Below are positions 1-7,782 of a stretch of 64,000 nt of DNA, in pieces. The position numbers and the translations under genes were made by a program. Numbering within the stretch: the first letter of the stretch is position 1; each line of letters begins with the position of its first letter. Below the pieces are notes generated by a model that had not been told where the DNA came from, ran no database searches, and saw nothing but the letters and a program-made list of their open reading frames with translations. The stretch comes from Metarhizobium sp964253915 (GTDB lineage: Bacteria > Pseudomonadota > Alphaproteobacteria > Rhizobiales > Rhizobiaceae), in NCBI RefSeq assembly GCF_964253915.1, contig NZ_CAXUSG020000003.1, positions 124,001-188,000 on the forward strand. The letters are read 5' to 3'.

Positions 1-139
1 TGCGTTTCGGATCGATCATGCAATCGGATAGGCGAAGTAACGACAGGCGGGCAAGCGACAAGGGCAGTACAATCGAGGATAAAGCCTCGTTTCGGCAAAA
101 ATAAAAAAAATCTAACGAAATCAAAGTCAAAAAGCAGAA

Positions 140-430
140 TGGCGTCCACGAGAGGATTCGAACCTCCGACCCCAGGATTCATACCACTTCGGCTTTCGCC
201 GCCGCTTGCGCGTTCGTGGTCTGGACTGTCCCTTCACCATTGGCCTCAGGCCTTTAGGTGCTGCCCGTCCAGTCTCTACACCTTCGCCGGATCGTCTCCG
301 GCGCTTGGCTCGGGATTGGCATGCCATTGTGGCAAGCGTTCCCCGACTTTGAGCAGATCCGTTATGGAGTTTCCCGCCATAACGCCCAATTTTAGGAATC
401 CTGTGCTCTATCCTGCTGAGCTACGTGGAC
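140..430 (-). tRNA. tRNA-Arg(CCU), interrupted by a group I intron
   Basis: Reading the minus strand, the 5' exon (430-394, 37 nt) holds the acceptor strand GTCCACG, a D arm GCTC/GAGC, anticodon stem CAGGA and loop bases TTCCT. The 3' exon (179-140, 40 nt) holds AA, TCCTG, variable loop, T arm GGAGG-TTCGAAT-CCTCT, acceptor CGTGGAC, discriminator G and an encoded CCA. Joined, they make a 77-nt cloverleaf with anticodon CCU, which decodes AGG as arginine. The exons are split directly after the last anticodon base by 214 nt (180-393). Intron-bearing tRNA-Arg(CCU) is known in Agrobacterium, so this is expected for the family but is easily missed by simple tRNA scans. Confidence 0.95.
180..393 (-). 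other. Group I self-splicing intron in tRNA-Arg(CCU)
   Basis: The 214-nt insert has group I hallmarks. The 5' exon ends in U and the intron ends in G. An early GGG can pair with exon CCU to give a short P1 with the U.G pair at the splice site. A stem CGTTATGG/CCATAACG follows (P2-like). The pair CTGGAC (plus-strand 267-272) and GTCCAG (221-226) sits in sequences like the R and S core elements (AGACTGGACGGGCAG and AAGGGACAGTCC), giving P7. GGCC-TGA-GGCC resembles P8, and CGGC-GAAA-GCCG near the 3' end is a GNRA-capped P9. It is too small to encode a homing endonuclease, and none is visible. Confidence 0.9.
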
Positions 431-525
431 ATGAAGAACGACGTTCTCTGCCGGACCCCTTTAATCAGAAATGGCGCTGATCCGCAAACGCTTTTGCGAA
501 ACGGGGAAAATCGGCTGGAAACACC

Positions 526-543
526 CTGTTCCGGCCGGAACAG
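526..543. promoter_or_regulatory. 18-nt perfect palindrome upstream of small secreted gene
   Basis: CTGTTCCGGCCGGAACAG is a perfect 18-nt palindrome about 110 nt upstream of the small secreted-protein gene at 655 and about 95 nt upstream of the minus-strand tRNA. It could be an operator for either. I recognise no specific regulator consensus. The rest of 431-654 holds a small CGCAAA/TTTGCG hairpin (483-498) and no gene I can support. Confidence 0.35.
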
Positions 544-654
544 CGCGGTTCGGGAAGCGGTGGCATAGTCGGGTCACTGGATGAGACGAACACATCCACA
601 GAGACAGACAAACCGATCCACCGAAATCAACAACCCGAACAATAGGAGCCGAAC

Positions 655-858
655 ATGCGCAACTTCCTTCTCTCCGCCGCTGCTGCTGCCACCCTCGTCG
701 TTTCGTTTGCCGCACCGTCCTTCGCCGGCGGCTACTATGGTGGGTATCACCAGTCCTACGACAGCTACGACTACCGCCCGAGCTGCTTCATCAAGAAGAT
801 CCGCAAGTACGATTATTACGGCAATCTCTACATCAAGAAGATCCGCGTCTGCCACTGA
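655..858 (+). CDS. Small secreted protein with IKKIR repeat
   Basis: A 67-aa protein of unknown function. It begins with a clear Sec signal peptide (hydrophobic residues 4-20, likely cut after PSFA, residue 24). The mature part is about 43 residues, rich in Gly/Tyr, with two cysteines (PSCF and the penultimate VCH) and a repeated IKKIR motif separated by a KYDYYGNLY segment. The two cysteines could form one disulfide in the periplasm. An AGGAG Shine-Dalgarno lies 7-8 nt before the ATG, which decides this frame over two overlapping open frames. Similar tiny exported proteins are common in Rhizobiaceae; I know of no assigned role. Confidence 0.75.
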   Translation: MRNFLLSAAAAATLVVSFAAPSFAGGYYGGYHQSYDSYDYRPSCFIKKIRKYDYYGNLYIKKIRVCH

Positions 859-893
859 TCCACGGCAGCTGATCTCATAGACCTCCCACGCCC

Positions 894-920
894 GGCCCGG
901 ATGTCCCCTGCATCCGGGCC
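894..920. terminator. Hairpin between convergent genes
   Basis: GGCCCGGATG and CATCCGGGCC form a perfect 10-bp stem with a 7-nt loop, between the stop of the small secreted gene (858) and the stop of the converging enolase-superfamily gene (955). It lacks a long T tract on either strand, so its terminator role is inferred from position. Confidence 0.55.
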
Positions 921-954
921 GAGGTGTGTTTGCACTGTCGCGGAGCCGGTGCGA

Positions 955-2079
955 TCAGGCGATGCGTGTCGCCTTCAGCCTTTGCTCGTCGAGAACGATG
1001 CCGAGACCGGGAGCCTCGCCCAGTTCCAGCCAGCCGTCCTTGTGCTTGAGCGGCGAGACCATCGGATAATCGCGGCGCGCCTCGCTCCATTCCGGATTGT
1101 CGTAGGGATATTCGAGGAAGGGAGCGTCGCCGCAGCCGGCGGTCAGGTGGGCGTTGGCGAGCACGCCGATGCCATTGGTCCAGGAATGCGGCGTGAAGAT
1201 CACACCCGCCTCGCGCGCCTGCCAGGCAAGCCGGCGGCAGCCGGTGATGCCGCCAACCAGTGCCACATCCGGCTGGATGACGTCGAAGGCGCGCTCTTCG
1301 ATGATGTCGCGGAACTCGTAGAGTTCACGGGTCATCTCGCCGCCGGCAATGCGCACGCCGATGGCATCGGCAAGGCGGCGCATGCCCTTGCGGTCGGAAC
1401 GAAACAACGGTTCTTCCATCCAGTAGATGCCAAGACGCTCCAGTTCCTTGGCCACGGCCAGCGCATCCTTGAAGGTCCAGGGCAGCGTCGTATCCCATGG
1501 CATGCGCCAACCCTGGTTGCAATCCACCATCAGTTCCAGCCGGTCGCCGACACGGGCACGGATCGCCTCCAGCGCCTTGACATCCGCTTTCCAGCCATCG
1601 CGACCGCCGGCCGAGGAGGAGAAGCGCACCTTCATCGCCGGGAAACCTTCCTCGATATACCGCTCGGCCTGCTCAGCCATGGCAGCCGGCTCGCGCAACA
1701 CGCCCGAGGATGCGTAGAGGCGCACCCTGTCGGCGCGGCCGCCCAGCATGCGCCAGACGGGTTCGCCGGTGATTTTGCCAGAGAGATCCCAGAGCGCCAG
1801 GTCCATCGGCCAGCAGCGGCCATAATGGAAATTGATATGCGACAGCACCTCGTAGTGCCGCTCGAGATGGCGCGGGTCATGGCCGATGAACAAGTCCTCG
1901 TGGCCTTCGAACCCCTTCATCAGGTCGCCGGAACCGATACCCTCCCGGCCCTCGTCGTCGCGCACGCGGACGACGGTGGCATCAAAATGTTTGCGTGGCC
2001 GGCCATCCCAGCTGGCCTTGAATGCCGGGTCGAGGGCGAGACGATGGTGGGTGATCTCGATGGATACGATCTTGCTCAT
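955..2079 (-). CDS. Mandelate racemase/muconate lactonizing enzyme family protein
   Basis: A 374-aa enolase-superfamily enzyme. The N-terminal capping domain (about 1-125) precedes a TIM barrel. Expected Mg ligands are visible: Asp186 in VDCNQGW, Glu222/223 in WMEEPL and Glu248 in GGEM. His298 (TPHSW) and Lys150 (AMKVRF) are the likely acid/base residues. Members abstract a proton alpha to a carboxylate, so a sugar-acid dehydratase, racemase or cycloisomerase is possible; the substrate cannot be read from sequence. GGGAGGA precedes the ATG. It is the last gene of an operon with an aldehyde and an alcohol dehydrogenase (21-nt and 1-nt gaps), which suggests catabolism of a hydroxylated acid or a related alcohol. 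Confidence 0.85.
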   Translation of the reverse strand: MSKIVSIEITHHRLALDPAFKASWDGRPRKHFDATVVRVRDDEGREGIGSGDLMKGFEGHEDLFIGHDPRHLERHYEVLSHINFHYGRCWPMDLALWDLSGKITGEPVWRMLGGRADRVRLYASSGVLREPAAMAEQAERYIEEGFPAMKVRFSSSAGGRDGWKADVKALEAIRARVGDRLELMVDCNQGWRMPWDTTLPWTFKDALAVAKELERLGIYWMEEPLFRSDRKGMRRLADAIGVRIAGGEMTRELYEFRDIIEERAFDVIQPDVALVGGITGCRRLAWQAREAGVIFTPHSWTNGIGVLANAHLTAGCGDAPFLEYPYDNPEWSEARRDYPMVSPLKHKDGWLELGEAPGLGIVLDEQRLKATRIA

Positions 2080-2100
2080 GGGTTCCTCCCTGCCCGCACC

Positions 2101-3600
2101 TTAGCCGAACTGCTGCCAGATGGTCTTGTAGTCGCAATATTTGTCGATCGCATGCACCGAGCGGTCGCGGCCGAAACCCGATTGCTTGAAACCGCCGAAG
2201 GGTGTCGCGAAGTTCGACATGTCGTAGGTGTTGATCCAGACGGTGCCTGCATGGATCGCCTCGGAGAAACGATGCGCCCGGTCCATATCCTTGGTGAACA
2301 CCGCACCCGCCAGGCCGTAGATCGTATCGTTGGCGATGTTCAGCGCCTCCTCCTCCGTGTCAAAAGGAATGGCAGCCAGCACGGGACCAAAAATCTCCTG
2401 GCGCGCCAGGCTCATATCGTTGGTGAGATCGACGAAGACGCCCGGCGAGACATAATAACCGCCGGTTTCCGACAGGACCCGTTCGGCGCCAAAGGCGCGG
2501 CGGGCACCATCCTTTTCGCCGGCGGCGATCATGCCGAGCACCTTGGTCATATGCTCCTCCTCGATCAACGCGCCGATCTGCGCCGAAGGCTCGAAGGGAT
2601 GGGCGAGCGCGATGTCACTCTTCGTCACCGCCTCGATCCTGGCGATCAGCGCATCCTGCACCGAGCGATGCACGACGAGCCGTGTCGAGGCATGGCAGGT
2701 TTCGCCGGAATTGTAAAAACAACCCCAGGCGGCCGCCGATGCGGCGGCATCGAGATCGGCATCCTCGAAGACGACCAGCGGCGACTTGCCGCCAAGCTCC
2801 AGCGCCACGCGCTTGACGTTCGATTGCGCCGCATACCCCATGATCAGCTTGCCGACTTCGGTCGAGCCGGTAAAGGCGATCATGTCGACATCCATGTGCA
2901 GGGCCAGTGGCTTGCCGGTTTCCTCGCCATAACCGGTGACGACGTTGAACACACCCGCCGGCAAGCCGGCTTCGAAACCGAGTTCCGCCAGGCGGATGGC
3001 CGTCAGCGACGACTGTTCGGCCGGTTTCAAAACCACGGAATTGCCGGCGGCAATCGCCGGGCCGAGCTTCCAGGCATCGATGATCATCGGATAGTTCCAC
3101 GGCGTGATCGCACCGATGACGCCGAGCGGCACCTTGCGGACCAGCGCACGGGCGTTGGGGCCGGTGGGCGCCACCTCGTCATACAGCTTGTCGATCATCT
3201 CGCCGTAATACTGGATGCCGTCGGCGCAGAGACGCACGTCGACATTCAGCGAGGCGAGCACCGGCTTGCCGACGTCGAGCGTTTCCAGCATCGCCAATTC
3301 TTCGCCATGGGCGCGGATCAGTTCGGCCCATTTCAGCATGACCTTCTTCTTTTCCAGCGGCTCCTTGCGCCGCCAGACGCCGCTTGCAAAAGCCGCGCGT
3401 GCCGCGGCAACCGCAGCATCGATGTCGGCGGCGTCGCCACGCGCCAGTTGGGCGCCGGGCTTGCCGTCCATCGGACGGATGCGGGTAAAGGTTCGGCCGG
3501 AGGCGGAAGCGCGGAACGCGCCATCAATGAAGTGGCGACCTTCGAGCGTCAGTGTCGACAGGGCGCTTTCCCAATAGGCGCGGCTATAGGACGTCGTCAT
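2101..3600 (-). CDS. NAD(P)-dependent aldehyde dehydrogenase
   Basis: A 499-aa member of the aldehyde dehydrogenase superfamily, full length for the family. The general base Glu268 lies in LELGGKSP and the nucleophile Cys302 in FYNSGETCHA, both at canonical spacing; TPWNYP and FTGSTEVG are the cofactor-binding segments. It oxidises an aldehyde to a carboxylate. The start at 3600 is preferred over an upstream one because AAGGG stands 7 nt before it and the upstream stop gives TGAGATG, a 1-nt gap to the alcohol dehydrogenase. Together the pair would take an alcohol to an acid. The substrate is unknown. Confidence 0.9.
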   Translation of the reverse strand: MTTSYSRAYWESALSTLTLEGRHFIDGAFRASASGRTFTRIRPMDGKPGAQLARGDAADIDAAVAAARAAFASGVWRRKEPLEKKKVMLKWAELIRAHGEELAMLETLDVGKPVLASLNVDVRLCADGIQYYGEMIDKLYDEVAPTGPNARALVRKVPLGVIGAITPWNYPMIIDAWKLGPAIAAGNSVVLKPAEQSSLTAIRLAELGFEAGLPAGVFNVVTGYGEETGKPLALHMDVDMIAFTGSTEVGKLIMGYAAQSNVKRVALELGGKSPLVVFEDADLDAAASAAAWGCFYNSGETCHASTRLVVHRSVQDALIARIEAVTKSDIALAHPFEPSAQIGALIEEEHMTKVLGMIAAGEKDGARRAFGAERVLSETGGYYVSPGVFVDLTNDMSLARQEIFGPVLAAIPFDTEEEALNIANDTIYGLAGAVFTKDMDRAHRFSEAIHAGTVWINTYDMSNFATPFGGFKQSGFGRDRSVHAIDKYCDYKTIWQQFG

Positions 3601-3601
3601 C

Positions 3602-4750
3602 TCACTGCCCTTTCGCAAGCGCGATCATGGAAGCGGCGAAAGTGTCGATATCGCCATCTGTGACGTCGCGGATGGTGGAGCGACGCATCGGCTGGTTTTC
3701 CGGTGCGCGCATTTCCGCGGCGAGGTCGGCGGCTGAAAACCGCTCGAAACCTTTCGGCAAGGCGCGCACGATGCCGCAGCGGTTCATCCAGTCCGAAACG
3801 AAAGCCGGCAACGCCGCGGCATTGGCAAGGCCACAGGCGCGGGCGGCAGCATTCAGATCGTCCGTATCCGCCTCCACCAGCCAGGCAAGCGTCCCCTCGA
3901 AACCAAGCGCGGTGGCAAGGCCGTGATGCACAGGCGCCAGCCCGGCCAGCGCGTGGCTGATGTTATGCGCAATCGCCGTACCGCAATTGTCGATGGCGAT
4001 GCCGGCATAACAGGAGCCAAGCAGCACATTTCCACGCGCAGCGAGGTTCTGCGGCTCGTTGACCGCCGTCTCCAGTGCGCCGGTCAGCAGCCGCAGGGCT
4101 TCATGGCCGTAAAACTTGCCGCCGACATGGGCATTGCGGTTGGTCGAGGCCTCGAAGGCGTGGATGAAGGCATCGAGACCGCACCAGGCCGTCAGGTTTT
4201 CCGGCAGCGATGCCGTCAGCGCCGGGTCGAGGATCACCAGGTCGGCCTTGGTCTCCGCACCCCAGATCCAGAGCTTCTTGCCTTCCGGGCCGGCGAAGAT
4301 GTTGGTGGCCGAGGTTTCCGATCCGGTGCCGGCCGTCGTCGGCACCATGATCTTCTTCAGCGGTTTTTTCGGCAGCGGGTTGGCGGCCAGTGCGTAAAAC
4401 ATCGGGTCTTCGCCCGACGCAGCACAGCAGGCGACGATCTTGGCGATATCGAGGGCGGAACCGCCACCGACACCAATCACCAATCCGGCGTCCTCGGCAG
4501 CCTGGATGGCCGCATGCAGGTGCGCCAGCTTCGGCTCGCCGGAAAAATCGGAGAAGATAGCGGCGGAAACGCCCTCGGCGTCGAGTTCCTGCCGCAGCTT
4601 TTCGCCGAAGCCGGATTGCGCCAGAAAACCATCCATGACGACGAGGGCGCGCGTGACGCCGAAAGATTTGGTTGCCGGAGCGATCTGGCTGGCAGCACCG
4701 GCGGAAAATCGGATTTCGGGAATGAAGGAAGTGGAGAATTGCACGGGCAT
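3602..4750 (-). CDS. Iron-containing alcohol dehydrogenase
   Basis: A 382-aa group III (Fe-dependent) alcohol dehydrogenase. The NAD-binding GGGSALD (95-101) and GTGSE (141-145) motifs are present. Metal ligands fit Asp193 and His197 (GLDAFIHAFE), His262 (AHNISH) and His276 (VHHG). It is the first gene of the three-gene catabolic operon. The start MPVQFS is chosen because it matches the family N-terminus; an in-frame start ten codons upstream is possible and neither has a strong ribosome site. The family also includes maleylacetate reductases and propanediol dehydrogenases, so the substrate is open. Confidence 0.85.
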   Translation of the reverse strand: MPVQFSTSFIPEIRFSAGAASQIAPATKSFGVTRALVVMDGFLAQSGFGEKLRQELDAEGVSAAIFSDFSGEPKLAHLHAAIQAAEDAGLVIGVGGGSALDIAKIVACCAASGEDPMFYALAANPLPKKPLKKIMVPTTAGTGSETSATNIFAGPEGKKLWIWGAETKADLVILDPALTASLPENLTAWCGLDAFIHAFEASTNRNAHVGGKFYGHEALRLLTGALETAVNEPQNLAARGNVLLGSCYAGIAIDNCGTAIAHNISHALAGLAPVHHGLATALGFEGTLAWLVEADTDDLNAAARACGLANAAALPAFVSDWMNRCGIVRALPKGFERFSAADLAAEMRAPENQPMRRSTIRDVTDGDIDTFAASMIALAKGQ

Positions 4751-4855
4751 CGTCCCACAAGAGTTCGGTTCGACCCGCACTCTGCACTACAAGCTCAACT
4801 ATTCAAATCCGGGCATTTTTAGGGTAATTTGATAACTTTGATTTATGGAGAAGCC
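4751..4855. promoter_or_regulatory. Divergent promoter region with TCAAAT/ATTTGA inverted repeat
   Basis: These 105 nt separate the divergent alcohol dehydrogenase and LysR genes. An A/T-rich half holds TCAAAT (4803-4808) and ATTTGA (4827-4832), an inverted repeat with an 18-nt spacer. LysR proteins commonly bind such sites between themselves and the operon they control. The exact operator is an inference. Confidence 0.4.
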
Positions 4856-5776
4856 ATGCTGGAGCGAATCCCCCTGGAAGCCTTCCGCGTTTTCGATGCC
4901 GCCTGCCGGTTCATGAACTTTTCCCGCGCGGGGCGCGAACTGAACATTACCCAAGCGGCCGTCAGTCACCGCATCAAGGGACTTGAAGACCAGTTGGGCG
5001 CGCCGCTGTTCACCCGCCGCGGTCGCAACCTTGCCTTGACTGCGCCGGGAGAACGGCTGTTCCAGCGCGTGCGGGCCACGCTGGAATATCTGGAGGAAAG
5101 CCTGGAGCCGTTTCGCGGCGGCGCGCCGGAGATCATTTCGATTGCCGCCAGCGGTTCCGTGTCGCATCTCTGGCTCGGAGAGCATCTGCGGGCGTTCAGC
5201 ATCGAAAACCCCTCGGTTTCCGTTCGCCTGCTGACGACGGATTCACCCTCCGAACTGGCGTCGGAAACCAACGATCTCGTCATCCTCTATTCCACCGGCG
5301 AACACCCGCGCTGGGATCTGGGATTGCTGATGAAGGAAATCCTCGTTCCGGTGGCATCGCCCACCTATCTGGAAGCGAGGGGGCTTGCGGCTGCCTCGCT
5401 GACGGCGGACGAGATTGCCGGCCTCGATCTCTTCGACTACGAGCGCTTCAATGCGCACTGGATCTCGTTCCGGCAGTGGTTCAACCGTATTCCGCAGCCG
5501 CCGAAACGCAGGATCGTCAATCCGCGCTTTTCCTTCACCACCTATTTCATGGCAATCGAGGCCGCCTTGCGGGGGGACGGTATTGCACTTGGCAGCATGG
5601 GCCTGATCGCCCAGCACCTGCAGCAGGGAAAGCTCGTTGCCGTCGGGCGGGACCGGGTGGAAACCGGCTTCGGATATTATCTTGGCATGCCGCGATATCG
5701 AACCCTGTCGACGGAAGCGTCAAAGCTGCACCAGCGCCTGCTGGCGACCGGGGGACAAGAGCCGTTGAGGCCATAA
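4856..5776 (+). CDS. LysR family transcriptional regulator (GcvA-like)
   Basis: A 306-aa LysR-type regulator. The N-terminal winged helix (about 1-65) has the typical LEAFRVFDAACRFMNFSRA start and TQAAVSHRIKGLE recognition helix; the rest is the periplasmic-binding-like effector domain. The start at 4856 is chosen because GGAG lies 6 nt upstream and the protein then begins exactly like GcvA-type members. It is transcribed away from the alcohol/aldehyde dehydrogenase/enolase-family operon across 105 nt, so it most likely controls that operon in response to its substrate. Confidence 0.88.
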   Translation: MLERIPLEAFRVFDAACRFMNFSRAGRELNITQAAVSHRIKGLEDQLGAPLFTRRGRNLALTAPGERLFQRVRATLEYLEESLEPFRGGAPEIISIAASGSVSHLWLGEHLRAFSIENPSVSVRLLTTDSPSELASETNDLVILYSTGEHPRWDLGLLMKEILVPVASPTYLEARGLAAASLTADEIAGLDLFDYERFNAHWISFRQWFNRIPQPPKRRIVNPRFSFTTYFMAIEAALRGDGIALGSMGLIAQHLQQGKLVAVGRDRVETGFGYYLGMPRYRTLSTEASKLHQRLLATGGQEPLRP

Positions 5777-5812
5777 CCGCCGACGAGCGATCTGCTCAAA
5801 CAGCGGGCAGTC

Positions 5813-7513
5813 CTATCGGCCGGCAACAAGCCGCAGTTTCGAAGCCCCACCGTCGCGGCCGATGTCCGCACTCCGGCCGAGCCTGAACTGGGACAGAAGC
5901 TGGGACAATTGTTCGGTCTGTTCCGCCAGAACATTGCTGGCAGCCGTGGTTTCCTCAACCATCGCGGCGTTCTTCTGGGTGTTCTGGTCGATGACATTGA
6001 CCGACTGGTTGATTTCCCGCAGCGCCGTCGCCTGCTCGCGAGCCCCCTGGACAATGGCGTCGATATCGCCGTGGATATGGCCGACCTCGGAGACGATCAC
6101 GGTCAGCGCCTCGCCCGTCTTGTCGACCAGGGTCACACCGTTTTTCACCAGTTCGCTGGAGCCATGGATGAGCTCCTTGATTTCTTTCGCCGCCTTGGCG
6201 GAACGCTGCGCCAGTTCGCGCACCTCCTGCGCCACCACGGCAAAACCCTTGCCCGCCTCGCCGGCACGCGCTGCCTCGACCCCGGCATTCAGGGCAAGCA
6301 GGTTGGTCTGGAAAGCAATATCGTCGATCACGCCGATGATATTGTTGATCTCCTTGGACGATTTCTCGATTTCGCCCATGGCCTCGATGGCATTGCGCAC
6401 CACCAGCCCCGACTGTTCTGCGCCGTCCTTTGTCTTGGCAACCAGACGACCGGCCGCTTCCGCACGGCGGCTGGTATCGGTAACGGTGGTGGAGATCTGC
6501 TCGATGGCTGCGGCGGTTTCTTCCACGGAGGCTGCCTGCTGCTCCGTCCGCCGGGCAAGATCGCCCGCCGCGGAGCGAATTTCGCCGGAACCGCTGGCAA
6601 TGGAACGCGCCGTATCGCCGACGGTCAGCATCGCCTGCTGCAGCTTTTCGCTCGCCTCGTTGAAGTCGCGGCGCACCTTTTCCATGCTCGGAACGAAGGT
6701 ATCCTTGAGATGCCGCGTCAGGTCACCTTCCGCCATGGCGCGCAGGCCGTCTCCGAGCGCAACGATGGCGCTCATGCGCGGCGTGACGTCGGTGGCGAAT
6801 TTCACCACTTTCACCACCTTGCCGCTGATATCGACGATCGGATTGTAGGCCGCCTGGATCCAGACCTCATTGCCGTTCTTGCCGTAACGCACGAATTCGT
6901 TGGCGATAAACTCGCCGGCCGCCAGCCGTTTCCAGAAGTCCGCATATTCGGGCGAACGTACATAGGCCGGATCGCAGAAGAGACTGTGATGCTTGCCGAC
7001 GATTTCGGCGAGTTGGTAACCCGTGGTCCGGCAAAAATTCTCGTTTGCGGTGAGGATCTCGCCAGTCGGCGTGAATTCGATCACAGCCTGTGCCCTGGAA
7101 ATCGCCGACAGCTTGCTCTCGTCCTCCGCTGCCTTCTGCTTTGCCGCGGTGATATCGGTGGCGAATTTGACGACCTTGTACGGCTTGCCGTTTTTCACGA
7201 CCGGGTTGTAGCTCGCCTGGATCCAGATCTCGCGGCCGCCCTTGGCAATACGTTTGTAAGTGCGGGCGTCAAACCTGCCGGCTCCGAGCCCGGCCCAGAA
7301 TTCGCGATAATCCTGCGAGGCGGCATAGGCCGGATCGCAGAACATGCGGTGGTGCTTGCCGACGATCTCTTCGAGAGAATAACCGATCGCCCGGCAGAAA
7401 TTCTCGTTGGCACCGAGAATGGTTCCCTGCAGATCGAATTCGATGACCGCCATCGAATTCGAAATCGCTGCCATGATTCGCTGCGCATCCGTGGTGAAGT
7501 TGTATGCAAACAT
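5813..7513 (-). CDS. Soluble methyl-accepting chemotaxis protein with two PAS domains
   Basis: A 566-aa cytoplasmic chemoreceptor with no membrane segment. Two near-duplicate PAS domains (about 10-125 and 135-250; both contain ANENFCR, EIVGKHH and IQA-YNP) are followed by a linker and the coiled-coil signalling domain. The signalling hairpin tip reads IDDIAFQTNLLALNAGVEAARAGE. Twin PAS domains suggest sensing of redox state, oxygen or a small ligand, possibly with a bound cofactor. No C-terminal CheR-tethering pentapeptide is seen. GGAGG 5-9 nt upstream fixes the ATG at 7513. The upstream minus-strand neighbour is cheW, separated by a terminator. A TTAA-N7-TTAA box lies 157 nt upstream. Confidence 0.92.
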   Translation of the reverse strand: MFAYNFTTDAQRIMAAISNSMAVIEFDLQGTILGANENFCRAIGYSLEEIVGKHHRMFCDPAYAASQDYREFWAGLGAGRFDARTYKRIAKGGREIWIQASYNPVVKNGKPYKVVKFATDITAAKQKAAEDESKLSAISRAQAVIEFTPTGEILTANENFCRTTGYQLAEIVGKHHSLFCDPAYVRSPEYADFWKRLAAGEFIANEFVRYGKNGNEVWIQAAYNPIVDISGKVVKVVKFATDVTPRMSAIVALGDGLRAMAEGDLTRHLKDTFVPSMEKVRRDFNEASEKLQQAMLTVGDTARSIASGSGEIRSAAGDLARRTEQQAASVEETAAAIEQISTTVTDTSRRAEAAGRLVAKTKDGAEQSGLVVRNAIEAMGEIEKSSKEINNIIGVIDDIAFQTNLLALNAGVEAARAGEAGKGFAVVAQEVRELAQRSAKAAKEIKELIHGSSELVKNGVTLVDKTGEALTVIVSEVGHIHGDIDAIVQGAREQATALREINQSVNVIDQNTQKNAAMVEETTAASNVLAEQTEQLSQLLSQFRLGRSADIGRDGGASKLRLVAGR

Positions 7514-7620
7514 CTCCGCCTCCAACCCAATCTTGTTTCTGACGCCGCGCGGCAGTCTCCAGCCGCCGGGCCAATCGATGCAACGCGACCGGTTTCGGAT
7601 ACGCGCCGGATATGCAACCT

Positions 7621-7642
7621 ATCGATTAATTCAAGAATCGAT
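7621..7642. repeat. Inverted repeat ATCGATT/AATCGAT upstream of chemoreceptor
   Basis: ATCGATT and AATCGAT form a 7-bp inverted repeat with an 8-nt spacer in the A/T-rich leader of the chemoreceptor gene, about 110 nt before its start. It could be an operator or part of the promoter; no regulator is recognised. Confidence 0.3.
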
Positions 7643-7669
7643 CTACAATTTAAAATATATCAGCTATTG

Positions 7670-7684
7670 TTAAAATACAATTAA
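7670..7684. promoter_or_regulatory. CtrA-type box TTAA-N7-TTAA upstream of chemoreceptor
   Basis: TTAA at 7670-7673 and 7681-7684 are separated by exactly 7 nt (AATACAA). TTAA-N7-TTAA is the consensus half-site pair for CtrA, the alphaproteobacterial cell-cycle regulator that also controls motility and chemotaxis genes. The flanking C bases of the extended consensus are missing, so this is the weaker kind of match. Confidence 0.45.
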
Positions 7685-7727
7685 GTCCCGCACCGAAATC
7701 TGACTCCCGATTTTCACCGGCAAACAG

Positions 7728-7760
7728 CAACGCCCGGGAACCGATGGCGCCCGGGCGTTG
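7728..7760 (-). terminator. Terminator downstream of cheW
   Basis: CAACGCCCGGG and CCCGGGCGTTG make a perfect 11-bp stem with an 11-nt loop, 23 nt past the cheW stop. The T tract is short (CTGTTTG), but position and stability fit a terminator that separates cheW from the chemoreceptor. Confidence 0.7.
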
Positions 7761-7782
7761 CTTGAAAAACGAGAGATAGGGA

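Noticed and set aside
1..126. CGAGG-ATAAAG-CCTCG hairpin and A/T run downstream of the tRNA
   Set aside because: The stem is only 5 bp and the T tract is not adjacent to it; not strong enough to call a terminator. No gene is seen in this stretch.
139..480. A 113-codon plus-strand frame
   Set aside because: It covers the tRNA and its intron; the start of its product (RGFEPPTPG) is the familiar false translation of a tRNA T arm.
574..880. Two further open frames over the small secreted gene
   Set aside because: Neither has a ribosome site, while the chosen frame has AGGAG and a signal peptide.
901..3663. A 920-codon open frame on the plus strand
   Set aside because: It lies antisense to the enolase-family and aldehyde dehydrogenase genes, which have full motifs. 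Its Arg/His/Gly-rich product is the usual mirror of G/C-rich codon bias.
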